From a virus: a stretch of DNA of 64,000 nt. Shown in pieces: positions 7,995-16,994 of the stretch (its first letter is position 1; every line of letters starts with the position of its first letter). The notes beneath the pieces were generated by a model that was given only the letters and a program-made list of their open reading frames with translations, was not told the DNA's origin and ran no database searches. Both the position numbers and the translations under genes were made by a program. The stretch lies in the IMG/VR virus record IMGVR_UViG_3300031951_000015, positions 110,668-174,667 of that record. One strand, written 5' to 3'.

Positions 7995-8792
7995 CTACCT
8001 AATTAACAAATCAAATTCTAAACATCTATGGCATATTTGATCTGAAACATTTACTTTATATTTCCTTTTTCGAATACCCTTTGTGTCAATTTTGTGAAGA
8101 TTATTACCAAGAAAATTATCAGAGTATTCAACTCCATTAATATTTAACTGTTTTATTTTTTTATAGTTATGACTGTAATGAGGGATATTTAAAAAATCAT
8201 ATATTCTTTCCACTTCTTTTTGAGGATTGTTCACAAAATCATCATAGCCAATCAGTATATGAATATTATTTTGTGGATCTATTTTGTTAAGTGTATTGAT
8301 GGATAATATCTGCTGAACCAACTGCCCATGAGGATTAAAAATAAATTCAAATTTTTGTTCCACAGTTCCATTATTAGTATTTCTATTAATAAAGTTATTT
8401 GGATTTTTATCAGACCAGTCTACCCAAGATTTAAAAATATCAAGAGTATTTCTAACAAGACAAACTATTTTTATTTCATTTGGGCAATATTTTTGAAGTA
8501 AAGAAAAATTAGCAGGAGTTCCCCAAGCAGATCTATCAATAACATAATCAACATTCCATTTAGAATAATATGAAGATATTATACTTTCCATCACAGAATC
8601 ATAAGATTTTTCATCTGGAAAATTTTTATACGCTACATCAGTATCTTTCCAACTATCAAGTTTAAAAAGAATTTCTGATACTAAACTATTTCCAGATACA
8701 CCTATTTTTTTATTTTGATTTAAAATACATGACAAAATAGTGTTTCCTGCTCTCGGCATACCCGAAAGAAAATAATACTTTTTACAACTCAT
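7995..8792 (-). CDS. Sulfotransferase family protein
   Basis: Near the N-terminus YYFLSGMPRAGNTILSC matches the 5'-phosphosulfate-binding loop of PAPS-dependent sulfotransferases. Around residue 135 IVCLVRNTLDIFKSW matches the 3'-phosphate-binding region (Arg and Ser). YDDFVNNPQKEVERIYDFL is a typical late helix. The length (265) fits the family. It is the only obvious enzyme between fibre cassettes. It might sulfate a glycan on host surface or virion, but the acceptor cannot be read from sequence. It lacks a late motif nearby; a TATAAT-like box lies just upstream. Confidence 0.78.
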   Translation of the reverse strand: MSCKKYYFLSGMPRAGNTILSCILNQNKKIGVSGNSLVSEILFKLDSWKDTDVAYKNFPDEKSYDSVMESIISSYYSKWNVDYVIDRSAWGTPANFSLLQKYCPNEIKIVCLVRNTLDIFKSWVDWSDKNPNNFINRNTNNGTVEQKFEFIFNPHGQLVQQILSINTLNKIDPQNNIHILIGYDDFVNNPQKEVERIYDFLNIPHYSHNYKKIKQLNINGVEYSDNFLGNNLHKIDTKGIRKRKYKVNVSDQICHRCLEFDLLIR

Positions 8793-8824
8793 TGAAAATA
8801 GAATTTTATAATATTATATCACAC

Positions 8825-9841
8825 TTATGAAGGATATCTGACGATGACTATTCCTGCTCCACCATTTCCACCACCTGCGGGACCATTTGGATGTCTTCCA
8901 GCGCCACCACCACCAGTTCCATAAACTCCTGGATTTCCACTAGCTGAACCACCACCACCTAATCCACCAGCCCCTGTTCTATTTGTACCTGTGCTACTAT
9001 ATACACCTCCTCCTCCACCACCACCATAGTAACCTGATGCGCCTACGGCAGGAATAAAAGCAGGTTGTTCAGGAGCAGGTATTGCCGGTCCAATGATAGG
9101 TCCAGGAAAATCTCCAAATGCAACTCCAATACCACCATCACCACCACCAGGATCATTTCCAGGAGTAGAAACACCAGCTGCACCTGCGCCTCCACCGCCA
9201 GAAGTGCCATACCCACCAGTTGGAACAGAAAATCCACCAGGATTTCCATAGTCAGTTAATGCTGGATTAGTTCCTGGTTGTGTTGCCTGACCAGATGCAG
9301 GCGCTGGATCTCCTCCAGATGATCCACCACCAGATCCTCCTGGTTGTCCAAAATTATGACCGGGTCCAGCATCGTAATAATTGGATCCAGCTCCACCACC
9401 ACCTTTTGCCAGTACATAGTTTGGTTGACCAAATATTGGAACTCCGGGAGTTCCAAAGTAACTATTTCCACCAGGACTTCCCTGAGGAACTTGTGGAGCA
9501 ACTGCGACAGGACCATAACCCTTTGTGCCTGGTGCGCCAACTTGAACTGGATATATTCCAGCAGCTAAAGTTTTGGATGCACCATAAACAACACCGCCAG
9601 CTCCACCGCCAGCACCATAATAGTTACCACCTCCTCCACCACCAGCAACAACTAAAATATTGACAACCTTAGGAGATGGTAATGAAAAACTAGTAGAATT
9701 TGGATAAGTAAAAACATGATAAGTATACCCATTTCCTGGAGTTAATATTGTACCTCCAGTTGCCGAACCACCACTAGAAACAGCAGAAGAACTAAAACTC
9801 ATTCCGAGTTTGTCAGCAATTCTAGAAAGTAAAGGTGCCAT
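8825..9841 (-). CDS. Glycine-rich adhesin-like protein (338 aa)
   Basis: The N-terminal tag MAPLLSRIADKLGMSFSSS is followed by GGTILTPGNGYTYHVFTYP and VNILVVAGGGGGG, which opens the poly-glycine core. The end is GGAGIVIVRYPS. It starts one base after the stop of the fibre at 9843-10628. Antisense frames are open through this gene only because of its GGN codon composition. Confidence 0.72.
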   Translation of the reverse strand: MAPLLSRIADKLGMSFSSSAVSSGGSATGGTILTPGNGYTYHVFTYPNSTSFSLPSPKVVNILVVAGGGGGGNYYGAGGGAGGVVYGASKTLAAGIYPVQVGAPGTKGYGPVAVAPQVPQGSPGGNSYFGTPGVPIFGQPNYVLAKGGGGAGSNYYDAGPGHNFGQPGGSGGGSSGGDPAPASGQATQPGTNPALTDYGNPGGFSVPTGGYGTSGGGGAGAAGVSTPGNDPGGGDGGIGVAFGDFPGPIIGPAIPAPEQPAFIPAVGASGYYGGGGGGGVYSSTGTNRTGAGGLGGGGSASGNPGVYGTGGGGAGRHPNGPAGGGNGGAGIVIVRYPS

Positions 9842-9842
9842 A

Positions 9843-10628
9843 TCAATAGAATCTATAATTTCCGTTTGCGCTTCCCGTGACAGTATAACTTGTTATAGCA
9901 CCATCACCGACAGTATCTATACCAACAAAGTTATAATAATCAATACAAGAAGTATTACCTGCGGATACAGTTCCAGATGCCCAACGAATTGTTCTTTGAG
10001 TTCCGTTGAAGAAAATACTGGAGCAAGCATATCCAGTTGAACCCTGATTTATAATTACCGTTAAACTAATTACTTTATTACTAAAATTAGTTGTGGGAAT
10101 ATTATTTACATGCAAGGAAATTGGACCAGATGGTGATCTTACAATTCCAATGTTTCCTTCTCCCGCACTAAAATCAATTGTTACTGATGTTGCAGTTCCT
10201 ACTTTAATCTCCTCTGCAACTGATTTAAATCTTGTCTCATCAGGAATTAGAGTTGTTAGGGTAGTGACTCCGGAATTAACCACAATACCACCAGCAGTAA
10301 CTCTAACACCAGTCCTTGCTGTGACTAACCCAACCGAGTCAATATTAGTTACGTCTTCATAAGTTAAAGTTCCACCTACCGAAACATTACCACTGAAAGT
10401 TGCAGTGGTTCCAGTTACATTTCCAACAGTAATATTGGGAGTTCCTGATAGTCCAGTAGCACTACCAGTTAGATTTCCACTAAAAGTCGTGGCGGTTACA
10501 ATGCCAGTGAGGTTAATACTACCAGCACCAGAGATCGTACCAGTGGAAGGAACTGTTGCACCATAGGTTAGTTCAGGTGCGCCAGTTGCATTTTTATTTA
10601 CTAGTTGATCCGATCTAAGCCTAGACAT
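9843..10628 (-). CDS. Tail fibre protein (261 aa)
   Basis: The N-terminal module MSRLRSDQLVNKNATGAP leads into GIVTATTFSGNLTGSATG and a linker YEDVTNIDSVGLVTARTGVR that also occurs in the fibre at 29832. The C-terminal domain belongs to the GGYR class, here ending GSANGNYRFY. It is paired with the glycine-rich gene downstream. Confidence 0.73.
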   Translation of the reverse strand: MSRLRSDQLVNKNATGAPELTYGATVPSTGTISGAGSINLTGIVTATTFSGNLTGSATGLSGTPNITVGNVTGTTATFSGNVSVGGTLTYEDVTNIDSVGLVTARTGVRVTAGGIVVNSGVTTLTTLIPDETRFKSVAEEIKVGTATSVTIDFSAGEGNIGIVRSPSGPISLHVNNIPTTNFSNKVISLTVIINQGSTGYACSSIFFNGTQRTIRWASGTVSAGNTSCIDYYNFVGIDTVGDGAITSYTVTGSANGNYRFY

Positions 10629-10654
10629 TAAATTATCCTAGTACCAATTTAACT

Positions 10655-10663
10655 GTATTTATA
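10655..10663 (-). promoter_or_regulatory. T4-type late promoter (consensus TATAAATA)
   Basis: TATAAATAC on the minus strand, 27 bases before the start at 10628. It contains the TAA stop of the 511-residue gene. Confidence 0.7.
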
Positions 10664-12194
10664 TGTTCAATTCATATACATCAATTATAAAATCATCACT
10701 ATCAAGAATTAAGTCATATGGAGATTCAATTTTAACTTCTTGATATTTCACAAAAGTAACGTTATGTCCTACCTTTGGGGCAACAGTTGAAGTAGCACCT
10801 ACACTTATCACTGTTGGCATACTGATGACTTCACCCAAGAATGATCCACTACCAGTAGCAAGAGTCTCTTCACCACCTCCAATCTGTCCAGTTAATGAAG
10901 TATTGATTATCAAGTTATCAATTGTTGAATCCAGAATTGTATTCTGAACGACAGAACTATTGATGACAACATCTACAATATCACCAGCAATCGCAGGTTC
11001 TGCAAGAGTAATTGTTGTGCTATTAGTTTCAGTAAAGTCCGTTGCAGATAAACGAACACCGTTCAGATATACATCAACATATCCAGTATTATAAGAATTA
11101 GTTAAACTGAATACTGTTCTTGATGAACTAACATTAAAGGTTTCTTTGTAAATGACACCAGATGCACCTCCACCAGAACCAGAGATAGTAACTTCAACAG
11201 TATTTCCAACCTGACGAATACTATTTCCAGATCCAACAAAGTTAATGGTTCTTACCGTACCAATCCCAAGGCCACCAGATTGAATTGCAACAACTGGATC
11301 ACTCTCAATAATTGTAACTGGTCCAACTCTTCCATAGAAAGAAGTTACATCACTATTGACTGGACTTGAAAATCCAATGTGACGAACTTGAATTTGAGTT
11401 CCTGCTGGTGGAGCACCAGTAAATGCAAGTACGGTATCATAAACAGAATAAGCACGAGTTCCATTATTATCTGATGCGTGCTGAACAACACCATCAATTG
11501 TGACTACAACACTTGCACTATTGGGAACTGACTGTGAAAGTGTAAAGTCAGTTGTGACTCCATCACCAGAGAAATTATCAAGTTTATTATCACTAATATC
11601 AAAGGTTGCCAGTGATTCGGCAATCACATATCCCCAAAAGATTTCTGATGATGTCGGTGCAGTCGCAAACTTAATATTACCACCAGCATCAATTGCAAAT
11701 CCAGAACTTAAAGATAATAATTTATTTGGTTGCTGAATAACACCATTAATGGAGATTTGAAGTTGTGCGGCATCAGTGATTCTACAATGAGTTCCATTGT
11801 CTCTTGTAGGACGGAATGATGTATTGACTCCATCAAAAGCAACATTCAGTGTATGTGCAGAACCAGTACCGACTAATGTTAGATTTCTTACAATATTATT
11901 CGTGGCATTTGATGCAGAGTCTGCCAGACTAATGTTGTCTCGATCATACTTAATAATATAATAAGCGTTTCCACTTGTTAATCCACCAATACTAGTGCCA
12001 CCACCATTGGTATATGTAACTCTTTGCCCAGTTACAAAACGGTGTTCTAGAATTTTTATCGTATTATTTCCAACCGATACAATGCTAGAAGATGATCCAT
12101 CAATCGTTGCGGTATATGATGAGATATCATCGAGTATTTTAAAGTTACTTGCAGTATCACCAGTGACGTGGTAATTTCCGATGTATGGGGACAT
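10659..12194 (-). CDS. Tail fibre-like structural protein (511 aa)
   Basis: The protein starts MSPYIGNYHVTGDTASNFK and contains several beta-rich modules of the type NTTFTLSxxVP...VxIDGVxQ (VVVTIDGVVQHASD, VDVYLNGVRLSATDF), which recur in cyanophage structural proteins. A Gly/Ser linker (SGSGGGASG) lies near residue 345. The last 60 residues (FLGEVISMPTVISVGATSTV onward) look like a cap. A virion appendage role is inferred from composition and position. Confidence 0.65.
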   Translation of the reverse strand: MSPYIGNYHVTGDTASNFKILDDISSYTATIDGSSSSIVSVGNNTIKILEHRFVTGQRVTYTNGGGTSIGGLTSGNAYYIIKYDRDNISLADSASNATNNIVRNLTLVGTGSAHTLNVAFDGVNTSFRPTRDNGTHCRITDAAQLQISINGVIQQPNKLLSLSSGFAIDAGGNIKFATAPTSSEIFWGYVIAESLATFDISDNKLDNFSGDGVTTDFTLSQSVPNSASVVVTIDGVVQHASDNNGTRAYSVYDTVLAFTGAPPAGTQIQVRHIGFSSPVNSDVTSFYGRVGPVTIIESDPVVAIQSGGLGIGTVRTINFVGSGNSIRQVGNTVEVTISGSGGGASGVIYKETFNVSSSRTVFSLTNSYNTGYVDVYLNGVRLSATDFTETNSTTITLAEPAIAGDIVDVVINSSVVQNTILDSTIDNLIINTSLTGQIGGGEETLATGSGSFLGEVISMPTVISVGATSTVAPKVGHNVTFVKYQEVKIESPYDLILDSDDFIIDVYELNI

Positions 12195-12220
12195 CTAATT
12201 TTGAGGTGCTTTCCTTGTTA

Positions 12221-12229
12221 TTATTTATT
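12221..12229 (-). promoter_or_regulatory. T4-type late promoter motif
   Basis: AATAAATAA on the minus strand, 27 bases before the start at 12194. It contains the stop of the GIY-YIG gene. Confidence 0.6.
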
Positions 12230-12847
12230 GGTTTGTTTAGACCATCTTTTATTGGCAGCATCACTTAATTTTTTTCTTGTTTCCTCTGTAATATTGCAAA
12301 TACGTCCCAATACAAGTCCTTCAGATAGTTTTTCTTGAACTTTTATTCTCATTATTCTATGATTCTTTTTTGTTTTTGGGTCATACATCCAAACTAAATC
12401 CAGTTTTTTAAGTGTTTGTTTTCTTTTTATTGAACTTTCTTCTGTAAAAACTTGAAGTGCTCTTGCTCTTCTAATCTTCTCTCTTGCACTTTCATTTAGA
12501 AAAAATTTACCTTTTTTAACTTTACTCATTTTTTCTTTTGTTTCTTGAGATGTAACTGCACCCTCTCTCGTAAATTTAGTCGAAGTTTGTTTTGCCCTAT
12601 TAGCAAAATGTGAGTTAAGAGCAATATCATAAAAATTATGCAACTTTATTTCTGCACGAATTGCATCCTTTCTTGTTTTAAACGTTTCGATAATTACTTT
12701 TTGAGTGGGATTAAATGTTTTATCGTGAAATGATCCAAAATAGTTTATATCTTGTTCCGGTAAGCAATTGCAACTTCTACACCCAATATACCCCCTACCC
12801 CACTCTTCATAAGAATAATAGGTATAATGATACTTCTTATTAGACAT
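12221..12847 (-). CDS. GIY-YIG homing endonuclease
   Basis: Residues 6-22 (YHYTYYSYEEWGRGYIG) form a GIY-YIG-type first motif. CRSC follows, then GSFHDKTF and an Arg/Glu-containing helix (KTRKDAIRAEIKLH) fitting the nuclease fold. The C-terminal half has two copies of an EETKEKMSKVKKGK-like element (residues 100-120 and 185-200) resembling NUMOD3 DNA-binding repeats. It is free-standing between a fibre gene and a small structural gene. A late promoter lies in the loop of a long-range inverted repeat just upstream (12861-12926). Confidence 0.78.
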   Translation of the reverse strand: MSNKKYHYTYYSYEEWGRGYIGCRSCNCLPEQDINYFGSFHDKTFNPTQKVIIETFKTRKDAIRAEIKLHNFYDIALNSHFANRAKQTSTKFTREGAVTSQETKEKMSKVKKGKFFLNESAREKIRRARALQVFTEESSIKRKQTLKKLDLVWMYDPKTKKNHRIMRIKVQEKLSEGLVLGRICNITEETRKKLSDAANKRWSKQTNK

Positions 12848-12871
12848 TTCTTTACCATTAGGACCGCATAT

Positions 12872-12880
12872 GTATTTATA
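12872..12880 (-). promoter_or_regulatory. T4-type late promoter (consensus TATAAATA)
   Basis: TATAAATAC on the minus strand, 25 bases before the GIY-YIG endonuclease start, directly after the terminator at 12887-12907. Confidence 0.65.
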
Positions 12881-12886
12881 TTAAAA

Positions 12887-12907
12887 AGGAGGGACTTACA
12901 CCCTCCT
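12887..12907 (-). terminator. Rho-independent terminator
   Basis: AGGAGGG / CCCTCCT stem of 7 bp with a 7-base loop, followed on the minus strand by TTTTT. It is a second terminator behind the 136-residue gene, about 60 bases after the first. Confidence 0.7.
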
Positions 12908-12955
12908 CCTGATAAGATTGCGGTCCATCAGGTATTAATATTTATCATAAAAAAA

Positions 12956-12972
12956 GAGGGGTAGAACCCCTC
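12956..12972 (-). terminator. Rho-independent terminator
   Basis: GAGGGG / CCCCTC stem with a 5-base loop and seven T residues on the minus strand, immediately after the stop at 12979. A GATAAATA late motif follows directly (around 12938-12946). Confidence 0.8.
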
Positions 12973-12978
12973 AGTTTA

Positions 12979-13389
12979 TCATTCACCTGCTGGTGGTTCG
13001 GGAGTAAAGAGATCCCAAGCACCTGCTTCTTCATCCCAACGATAAAATGAACGTGCTTCAATCTCCGCCTCGGTGAGTGCAGGAGCAGGTCCTACTGGTG
13101 ATTCCCAATCAGCAGTTTCTTCATTCAGAATCCACGAAGCAAATGGTTGTGGTGGAATGAAAGCATCAAGAGTTTCATTGTAAGAGTAACCAATACCTGC
13201 ATAGCGAACTCTCATATTGTTATTGTATGAGGTTTGCTTCCAGTTGGTATCAGCACCTAGGAGTTTCTTACAAAATGCAACTCCGATTTCTTCTACTTCT
13301 ACTCCATTAGAATCAGAAGTATCTTCGTTACTCACAACAATGACTTGAGTAACAACGTTGTTTTCATCTAGTTGTGCAAAATGTGCCAT
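12979..13389 (-). CDS. Conserved cyanophage structural protein (136 aa)
   Basis: It begins MAHFAQLDENNVVTQVIVVSN and contains FCKKLLGADTNWKQTSYN, RVRYAGIGYSYNETLDAFIP and FASWILNEETADW. This pattern matches a small protein I recall from many cyanophages near fibre genes, thought to be virion-associated. The acidic, proline-rich end (FTPEPPAGE) is typical. It has its own late promoter and strong terminator. Confidence 0.75.
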   Translation of the reverse strand: MAHFAQLDENNVVTQVIVVSNEDTSDSNGVEVEEIGVAFCKKLLGADTNWKQTSYNNNMRVRYAGIGYSYNETLDAFIPPQPFASWILNEETADWESPVGPAPALTEAEIEARSFYRWDEEAGAWDLFTPEPPAGE

Positions 13390-13422
13390 CGTTTTCTTAT
13401 ATGAATGATTATGACTGTGAAA

Positions 13423-13431
13423 GTATTTATT
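13423..13431 (-). promoter_or_regulatory. T4-type late promoter motif
   Basis: AATAAATAC on the minus strand, 34 bases before the start at 13389. Confidence 0.6.
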
Positions 13432-13493
13432 ATACTATAAGTTTAGTATCCTGAAAAGTCAGATATGAATATTTATTGGAGTTGTTAAGCATT

Positions 13494-15485
13494 TTATGAA
13501 GGATATGCGATGAGAACGATACCAGAACCACCTTTACCACCATTTCCAGATACTGGTGTGTCTGTAGAAGCTCTCCATCCATTTCCACCTCCTCCACCTC
13601 CTCCTGTGTGAAGTTTTCCATCTTGACCACTTCTTCCATAAGATCTAACAACTCCTGGTGTTGTTTGACCAGCCCCACCACCTCCGCTACCACCAGCAGA
13701 TCCTACTACGCTCGTCGGATATCCACTGCCGCCGCCTCCGCCACCAAACCAGAATCCACCTGGTGTTGGTGCGGCCGCTCCACCATATCCTCCTGGATCG
13801 CCATAAGCAGAACCTGGATCTCTAAAAGAAGGTGGTGCCTGTATTCCATATCCACCAGCACCACTACTTATATTTGGAGAAGTTCCATTAGAACCAACTG
13901 CTCCCGCACCACCTCCACCAGCACCTTCATAAGGTCCAGAATTTCCGCCATTATTTCCATATTGTATTATTCCAGGAATTCCTGGGTTTTGTGATGGTTG
14001 AGATGCTGGTCCAGGAACAGCAGTGTAGTGAGATCCTCCACCAGAACCACCAGTTGACGCATTTCCAGCACTACCACCACCTTTACCACCACCTTTTGCT
14101 GTTACTGTTGTTGGTCCAGGATAAGATAAAGTTGTATCAGATCCAGTAGATTCCGCTCCACCTCCAGCACCTACAGTAATAGATAACGCATTTGGAGATC
14201 CTGTAGAAACAGTAAATGCTGGATTATAAACTATTCCACCAGCTCCACCACCACCACCTGCGCCTATGCCAGTATTACCAACTCCTCCTCCACCTCCACC
14301 AGCAACAATCATGTATTCAATATTTAAAGGAGAACCTGATACATTTGTAAAAGTTCCTGTTGCCAAGAAAGTATGAATTGTTTTATTATTATAAAAACTT
14401 ACAATACCTCCTGTTGCTTTTATAGATGAGATTGATTTTAGATATCTTACTACTACAATACCAGATCCACCATTTCCAGCTACTATACCATCAGCACCAG
14501 AAGCTCCTCCTGCTCCAGTATATTGATCTCCATTGTATGGTTGGGGACTTTCCCCACCACCACCAGCACCGCCACCAAATGGTGCATTTCCTGGATAATT
14601 TTCTCCACCTCCGCCACCACCATAATATCCACTATGGGGTGCTAGAGCAGGTACACCAATCAGTGGTCCATTAAATTCTGAAAATTGAATTCCATTTCCA
14701 CCAAATCCTTGAGATACTGGCGCTGCATTAGCACTGTCATTATGCGATCCACCAGCCTCTGCGGCACCACCGCCGCCAGATCCATCTCCCGGATTTGGTC
14801 CAATTGGAGCTCCACCGGGACTTCCATAATTTATCCATCCTGATGGTGCTGTTGGATGTGTTTGTGATGGTTGAGTTCCAGTAGCTAAAACATTTGAATA
14901 ATTACCTCCATATCCACCACCGCCTCCACCAGAACCACCAGGACTTCCAGCAATTCCAAAATATCCACCACCACCACCACCTTTTGCAGTTAATCCACCA
15001 AAAGTACTATCCGAACCATTCTGACCAATATTAGGAGAACTAATTCCACCAGCACCTCCACCTCCAACAGAAACCGGAATTGTAAGTGGATATGGTCCGG
15101 ATGATACATTATATGTTGCGTGCCTAACAACACCACCAGCACCGCCGCCACCGCTACCATTTCCTACAGGAACTGCAGTTTTTCCCCCACCTCCACCACC
15201 TGCAACAACTAAAACATCAATAAAACCTGGATGTTGTGGTGATATGGATTCTATGATAAAAGTGCTAGGTCCAACAGTTGAGGTGAATGTGTGATATGCA
15301 TAATTATTTCCTGGTTCTAATCCATTAATATCTCCACCAGTTGCAGCGATAAGTGGTGGTGGAGGAGGAATATTTGGTCCAGCATTTGCACCACCACCAC
15401 GAATAAAAGATTTACGGAAGTACTCTAATAAGTGCCCGTCGCTTCTATTATTTTGCGTTGTATTCTTAGAACTTCTTGCACCCAT
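13494..15485 (-). CDS. Double-module glycine-rich adhesin-like protein (663 aa)
   Basis: After a distinct N-terminus (MGARSSKNTTQNNRSDGHLL, then a proline run) come two complete glycine-rich modules in tandem. The first opens with IDVLVVAGGGGGG and closes with GGSGIVVVRYLKS near residue 340. The second starts with IKATGGIVSFYNNKTIHTF, opens its glycine core with YMIVAGGGGGG and ends GGSGIVLIAYPS. The product is thus about twice the size of the single-module paralogues. It follows a small structural gene by 15 bases. Confidence 0.72.
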   Translation of the reverse strand: MGARSSKNTTQNNRSDGHLLEYFRKSFIRGGGANAGPNIPPPPPLIAATGGDINGLEPGNNYAYHTFTSTVGPSTFIIESISPQHPGFIDVLVVAGGGGGGKTAVPVGNGSGGGGAGGVVRHATYNVSSGPYPLTIPVSVGGGGAGGISSPNIGQNGSDSTFGGLTAKGGGGGGYFGIAGSPGGSGGGGGGYGGNYSNVLATGTQPSQTHPTAPSGWINYGSPGGAPIGPNPGDGSGGGGAAEAGGSHNDSANAAPVSQGFGGNGIQFSEFNGPLIGVPALAPHSGYYGGGGGGENYPGNAPFGGGAGGGGESPQPYNGDQYTGAGGASGADGIVAGNGGSGIVVVRYLKSISSIKATGGIVSFYNNKTIHTFLATGTFTNVSGSPLNIEYMIVAGGGGGGVGNTGIGAGGGGGAGGIVYNPAFTVSTGSPNALSITVGAGGGAESTGSDTTLSYPGPTTVTAKGGGKGGGSAGNASTGGSGGGSHYTAVPGPASQPSQNPGIPGIIQYGNNGGNSGPYEGAGGGGAGAVGSNGTSPNISSGAGGYGIQAPPSFRDPGSAYGDPGGYGGAAAPTPGGFWFGGGGGGSGYPTSVVGSAGGSGGGGAGQTTPGVVRSYGRSGQDGKLHTGGGGGGGNGWRASTDTPVSGNGGKGGSGIVLIAYPS

Positions 15486-15500
15486 TATACTTACCTCTTA

Positions 15501-15908
15501 TCAGATGTCTGTATCACCGAGAATTTGATAGTTGATAGCACTACCAATACCTGCTCCTCCAACCACGTTCGCTGGTTGTGTAACTTCTACAACAATCTTT
15601 TCTTGGTTTGTAAGAACCAGTGGATAGTTCATTTCAAAGAAGAAAGTTTCGTTTGCATTTAGATCTACTCTTGCCAATCTATATGCCGTCTGCCCAACAC
15701 CAGAAACCGTAACGCTACTTGGGTAAACGTAGAGTGATGAAGTAGCAGTTGAAAGTCCAGTGTTGTGCATTACCACACCACGAAGATAGGTGGTTGATGC
15801 AATACCAACACCACCAGCAGTTGCAGTGGTTCCTACAGTTAAAATACCTACTGTATTAATGCCAGTAACTGCCTGAATACCTAATAATTTAGTTCTTTTG
15901 AGTGCCAT
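15501..15908 (-). CDS. Small structural protein (135 aa)
   Basis: The sequence MALKRTKLLGIQAVTGINTV followed by LTVGTTATAGGVGIAST and SLYVYPSSVTVSG suggests a single beta-sandwich domain. It resembles the small fibre-locus proteins at 18134, 28030 and 36193, which share the hydrophobic beta pattern and a late NxxxFxE/LE element. It immediately precedes the double-module adhesin. Confidence 0.6.
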   Translation of the reverse strand: MALKRTKLLGIQAVTGINTVGILTVGTTATAGGVGIASTTYLRGVVMHNTGLSTATSSLYVYPSSVTVSGVGQTAYRLARVDLNANETFFFEMNYPLVLTNQEKIVVEVTQPANVVGGAGIGSAINYQILGDTDI

Positions 15909-15925
15909 CGGTATATACTTTTTAA

Positions 15926-15934
15926 GTTATTTAG
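15926..15934 (-). promoter_or_regulatory. T4-type late promoter motif
   Basis: CTAAATAAC on the minus strand, 18 bases before the start at 15908. It contains the TAA stop of the next upstream gene. Confidence 0.55.
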
Positions 15935-16554
15935 TTAAACAGTGCGGCGTCAAGTTCATTAAAATCTCCACCTCCACCACCAGACACTGGAAGGTTTGTC
16001 AGATTAGCGCCAGATCCAACAAAACTTGTTGCGTACATAGTTCCAGTAACTGTCGCACCAACTCCCAAAGTTTCAAACTTCTTACTGTTATCATGATAAA
16101 GTTCGGCGGAACCATTGCCAACAAACTTCGCCATTGTTTCACCAGTTGAATGGTGTTGAATAATGACGTTAGTGGAACCAGAAAGATATAGATCTCCTGC
16201 TCCAGTATCCTCCACATAACTATTGGTTCCATCATGATAGATTCTTAAATCATCACTATCACCAAAGTTTGCTTTAACATTATCACCAAGATTAATATCT
16301 TGAGCAAATGTTGAGATACCAGAAACAGAAAGACCAGTAACTGTGATACTAGGTGATCCAGTTAAACCAGTTGCATTTCCACTGAATGTACCACTGAATC
16401 CACCGCTAAATGTAGTGGCGGTAATAATTCCGGAAGAGTTTATATTTCCTACACTACTAATCCCAGAACCCCCAAGATCAAGATTGTCTCCTACTTGGAG
16501 TTCTTGAAGTTGTCCAGCACTTGGATTATAAATCAGCGGATATCTATTCGCCAT
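15931..16554 (-). CDS. Tail fibre protein (207 aa)
   Basis: It opens MANRYPLIYNPSAGQLQELQ and includes GIITATTFSGGFSGTFSG, the RIYHDGTNSYVEDTGAGDLY motif and a KFVGNGSAELYHDNSKKFET motif. The last two also appear in the 522- and 1583-residue fibres. The end has SFVGSGANLTNLP and a Gly linker before a short FNELDAALFN tail. It is a short member of the long-fibre repeat family. Confidence 0.72.
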   Translation of the reverse strand: MANRYPLIYNPSAGQLQELQVGDNLDLGGSGISSVGNINSSGIITATTFSGGFSGTFSGNATGLTGSPSITVTGLSVSGISTFAQDINLGDNVKANFGDSDDLRIYHDGTNSYVEDTGAGDLYLSGSTNVIIQHHSTGETMAKFVGNGSAELYHDNSKKFETLGVGATVTGTMYATSFVGSGANLTNLPVSGGGGGDFNELDAALFN

Positions 16555-16575
16555 TATATCTGAATAGTCTTTGGA

Positions 16576-16584
16576 TTATTTATG
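16576..16584 (-). promoter_or_regulatory. T4-type late promoter motif
   Basis: CATAAATAA on the minus strand, 22 bases before the start at 16554; contains a stop codon. Confidence 0.6.
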
Positions 16585-16981
16585 CTACATTGAAAGAGAT
16601 GAATCCCTTTGTTCCGTCTCTTCGAAGGACTCCAAGTTGCTCTCCATTTAATGCAAGTGTTGCTGCACTAGTTCTAGTTCCAATCGTTAAACTTGTAAGT
16701 GCAGTCGTATTTAATGTAGTTCCAAGAACTATACAATAAAAATTTGATGTTGCATCAGGTGGCGAAGCAAACGTGATTTGATTTTCTTGAACAACAAAAG
16801 ACTTGATAGGTTCTTGAATAACACCATCAAGTGAAAGAAGTAGAGTATAAGCGTTTGATGTAAAAAATGGAGAACCACCAAGCGTGAGATTAAATGTTAC
16901 CTTACTTCCATCAAACTCATCAGAGATATCATCAAGTTTGAGATAGGGGCCCGTTGCTTGGGGTCTTCCGATATATGCCAT
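16580..16981 (-). CDS. Small structural protein (133 aa)
   Basis: MAYIGRPQATGPYLKLDDIS is followed by VTFNLTLGGSPFFTSN, LLLSLDGVIQEPIKSFVVQ and ITFASPPDA, the same beta module seen in the 511-residue protein. This suggests a fibre base or connector domain. Function is inferred only from module similarity and context. Confidence 0.62.
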   Translation of the reverse strand: MAYIGRPQATGPYLKLDDISDEFDGSKVTFNLTLGGSPFFTSNAYTLLLSLDGVIQEPIKSFVVQENQITFASPPDATSNFYCIVLGTTLNTTALTSLTIGTRTSAATLALNGEQLGVLRRDGTKGFISFNVA

Positions 16982-16994
16982 TGAGGGTTTTTAG

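Larger units (their letters stand above)
12861..12926 (-). repeat. Long-range inverted repeat enclosing terminator and late promoter
   Basis: GGACCGCA (12861-12868) pairs with TGCGGTCC (12919-12926). The enclosed 50 bases hold a terminator hairpin (12887-12907) and a consensus late promoter (12872-12880). The 3' arm of the RNA hairpin ends about 13 bases before the endonuclease ATG. Confidence 0.6.

Noticed and set aside
8793-8824. Late promoter for the sulfotransferase
   Set aside because: Only TATAAT/TATTATAAAAT-like boxes are present; no ATAAATA motif and no convincing -35.
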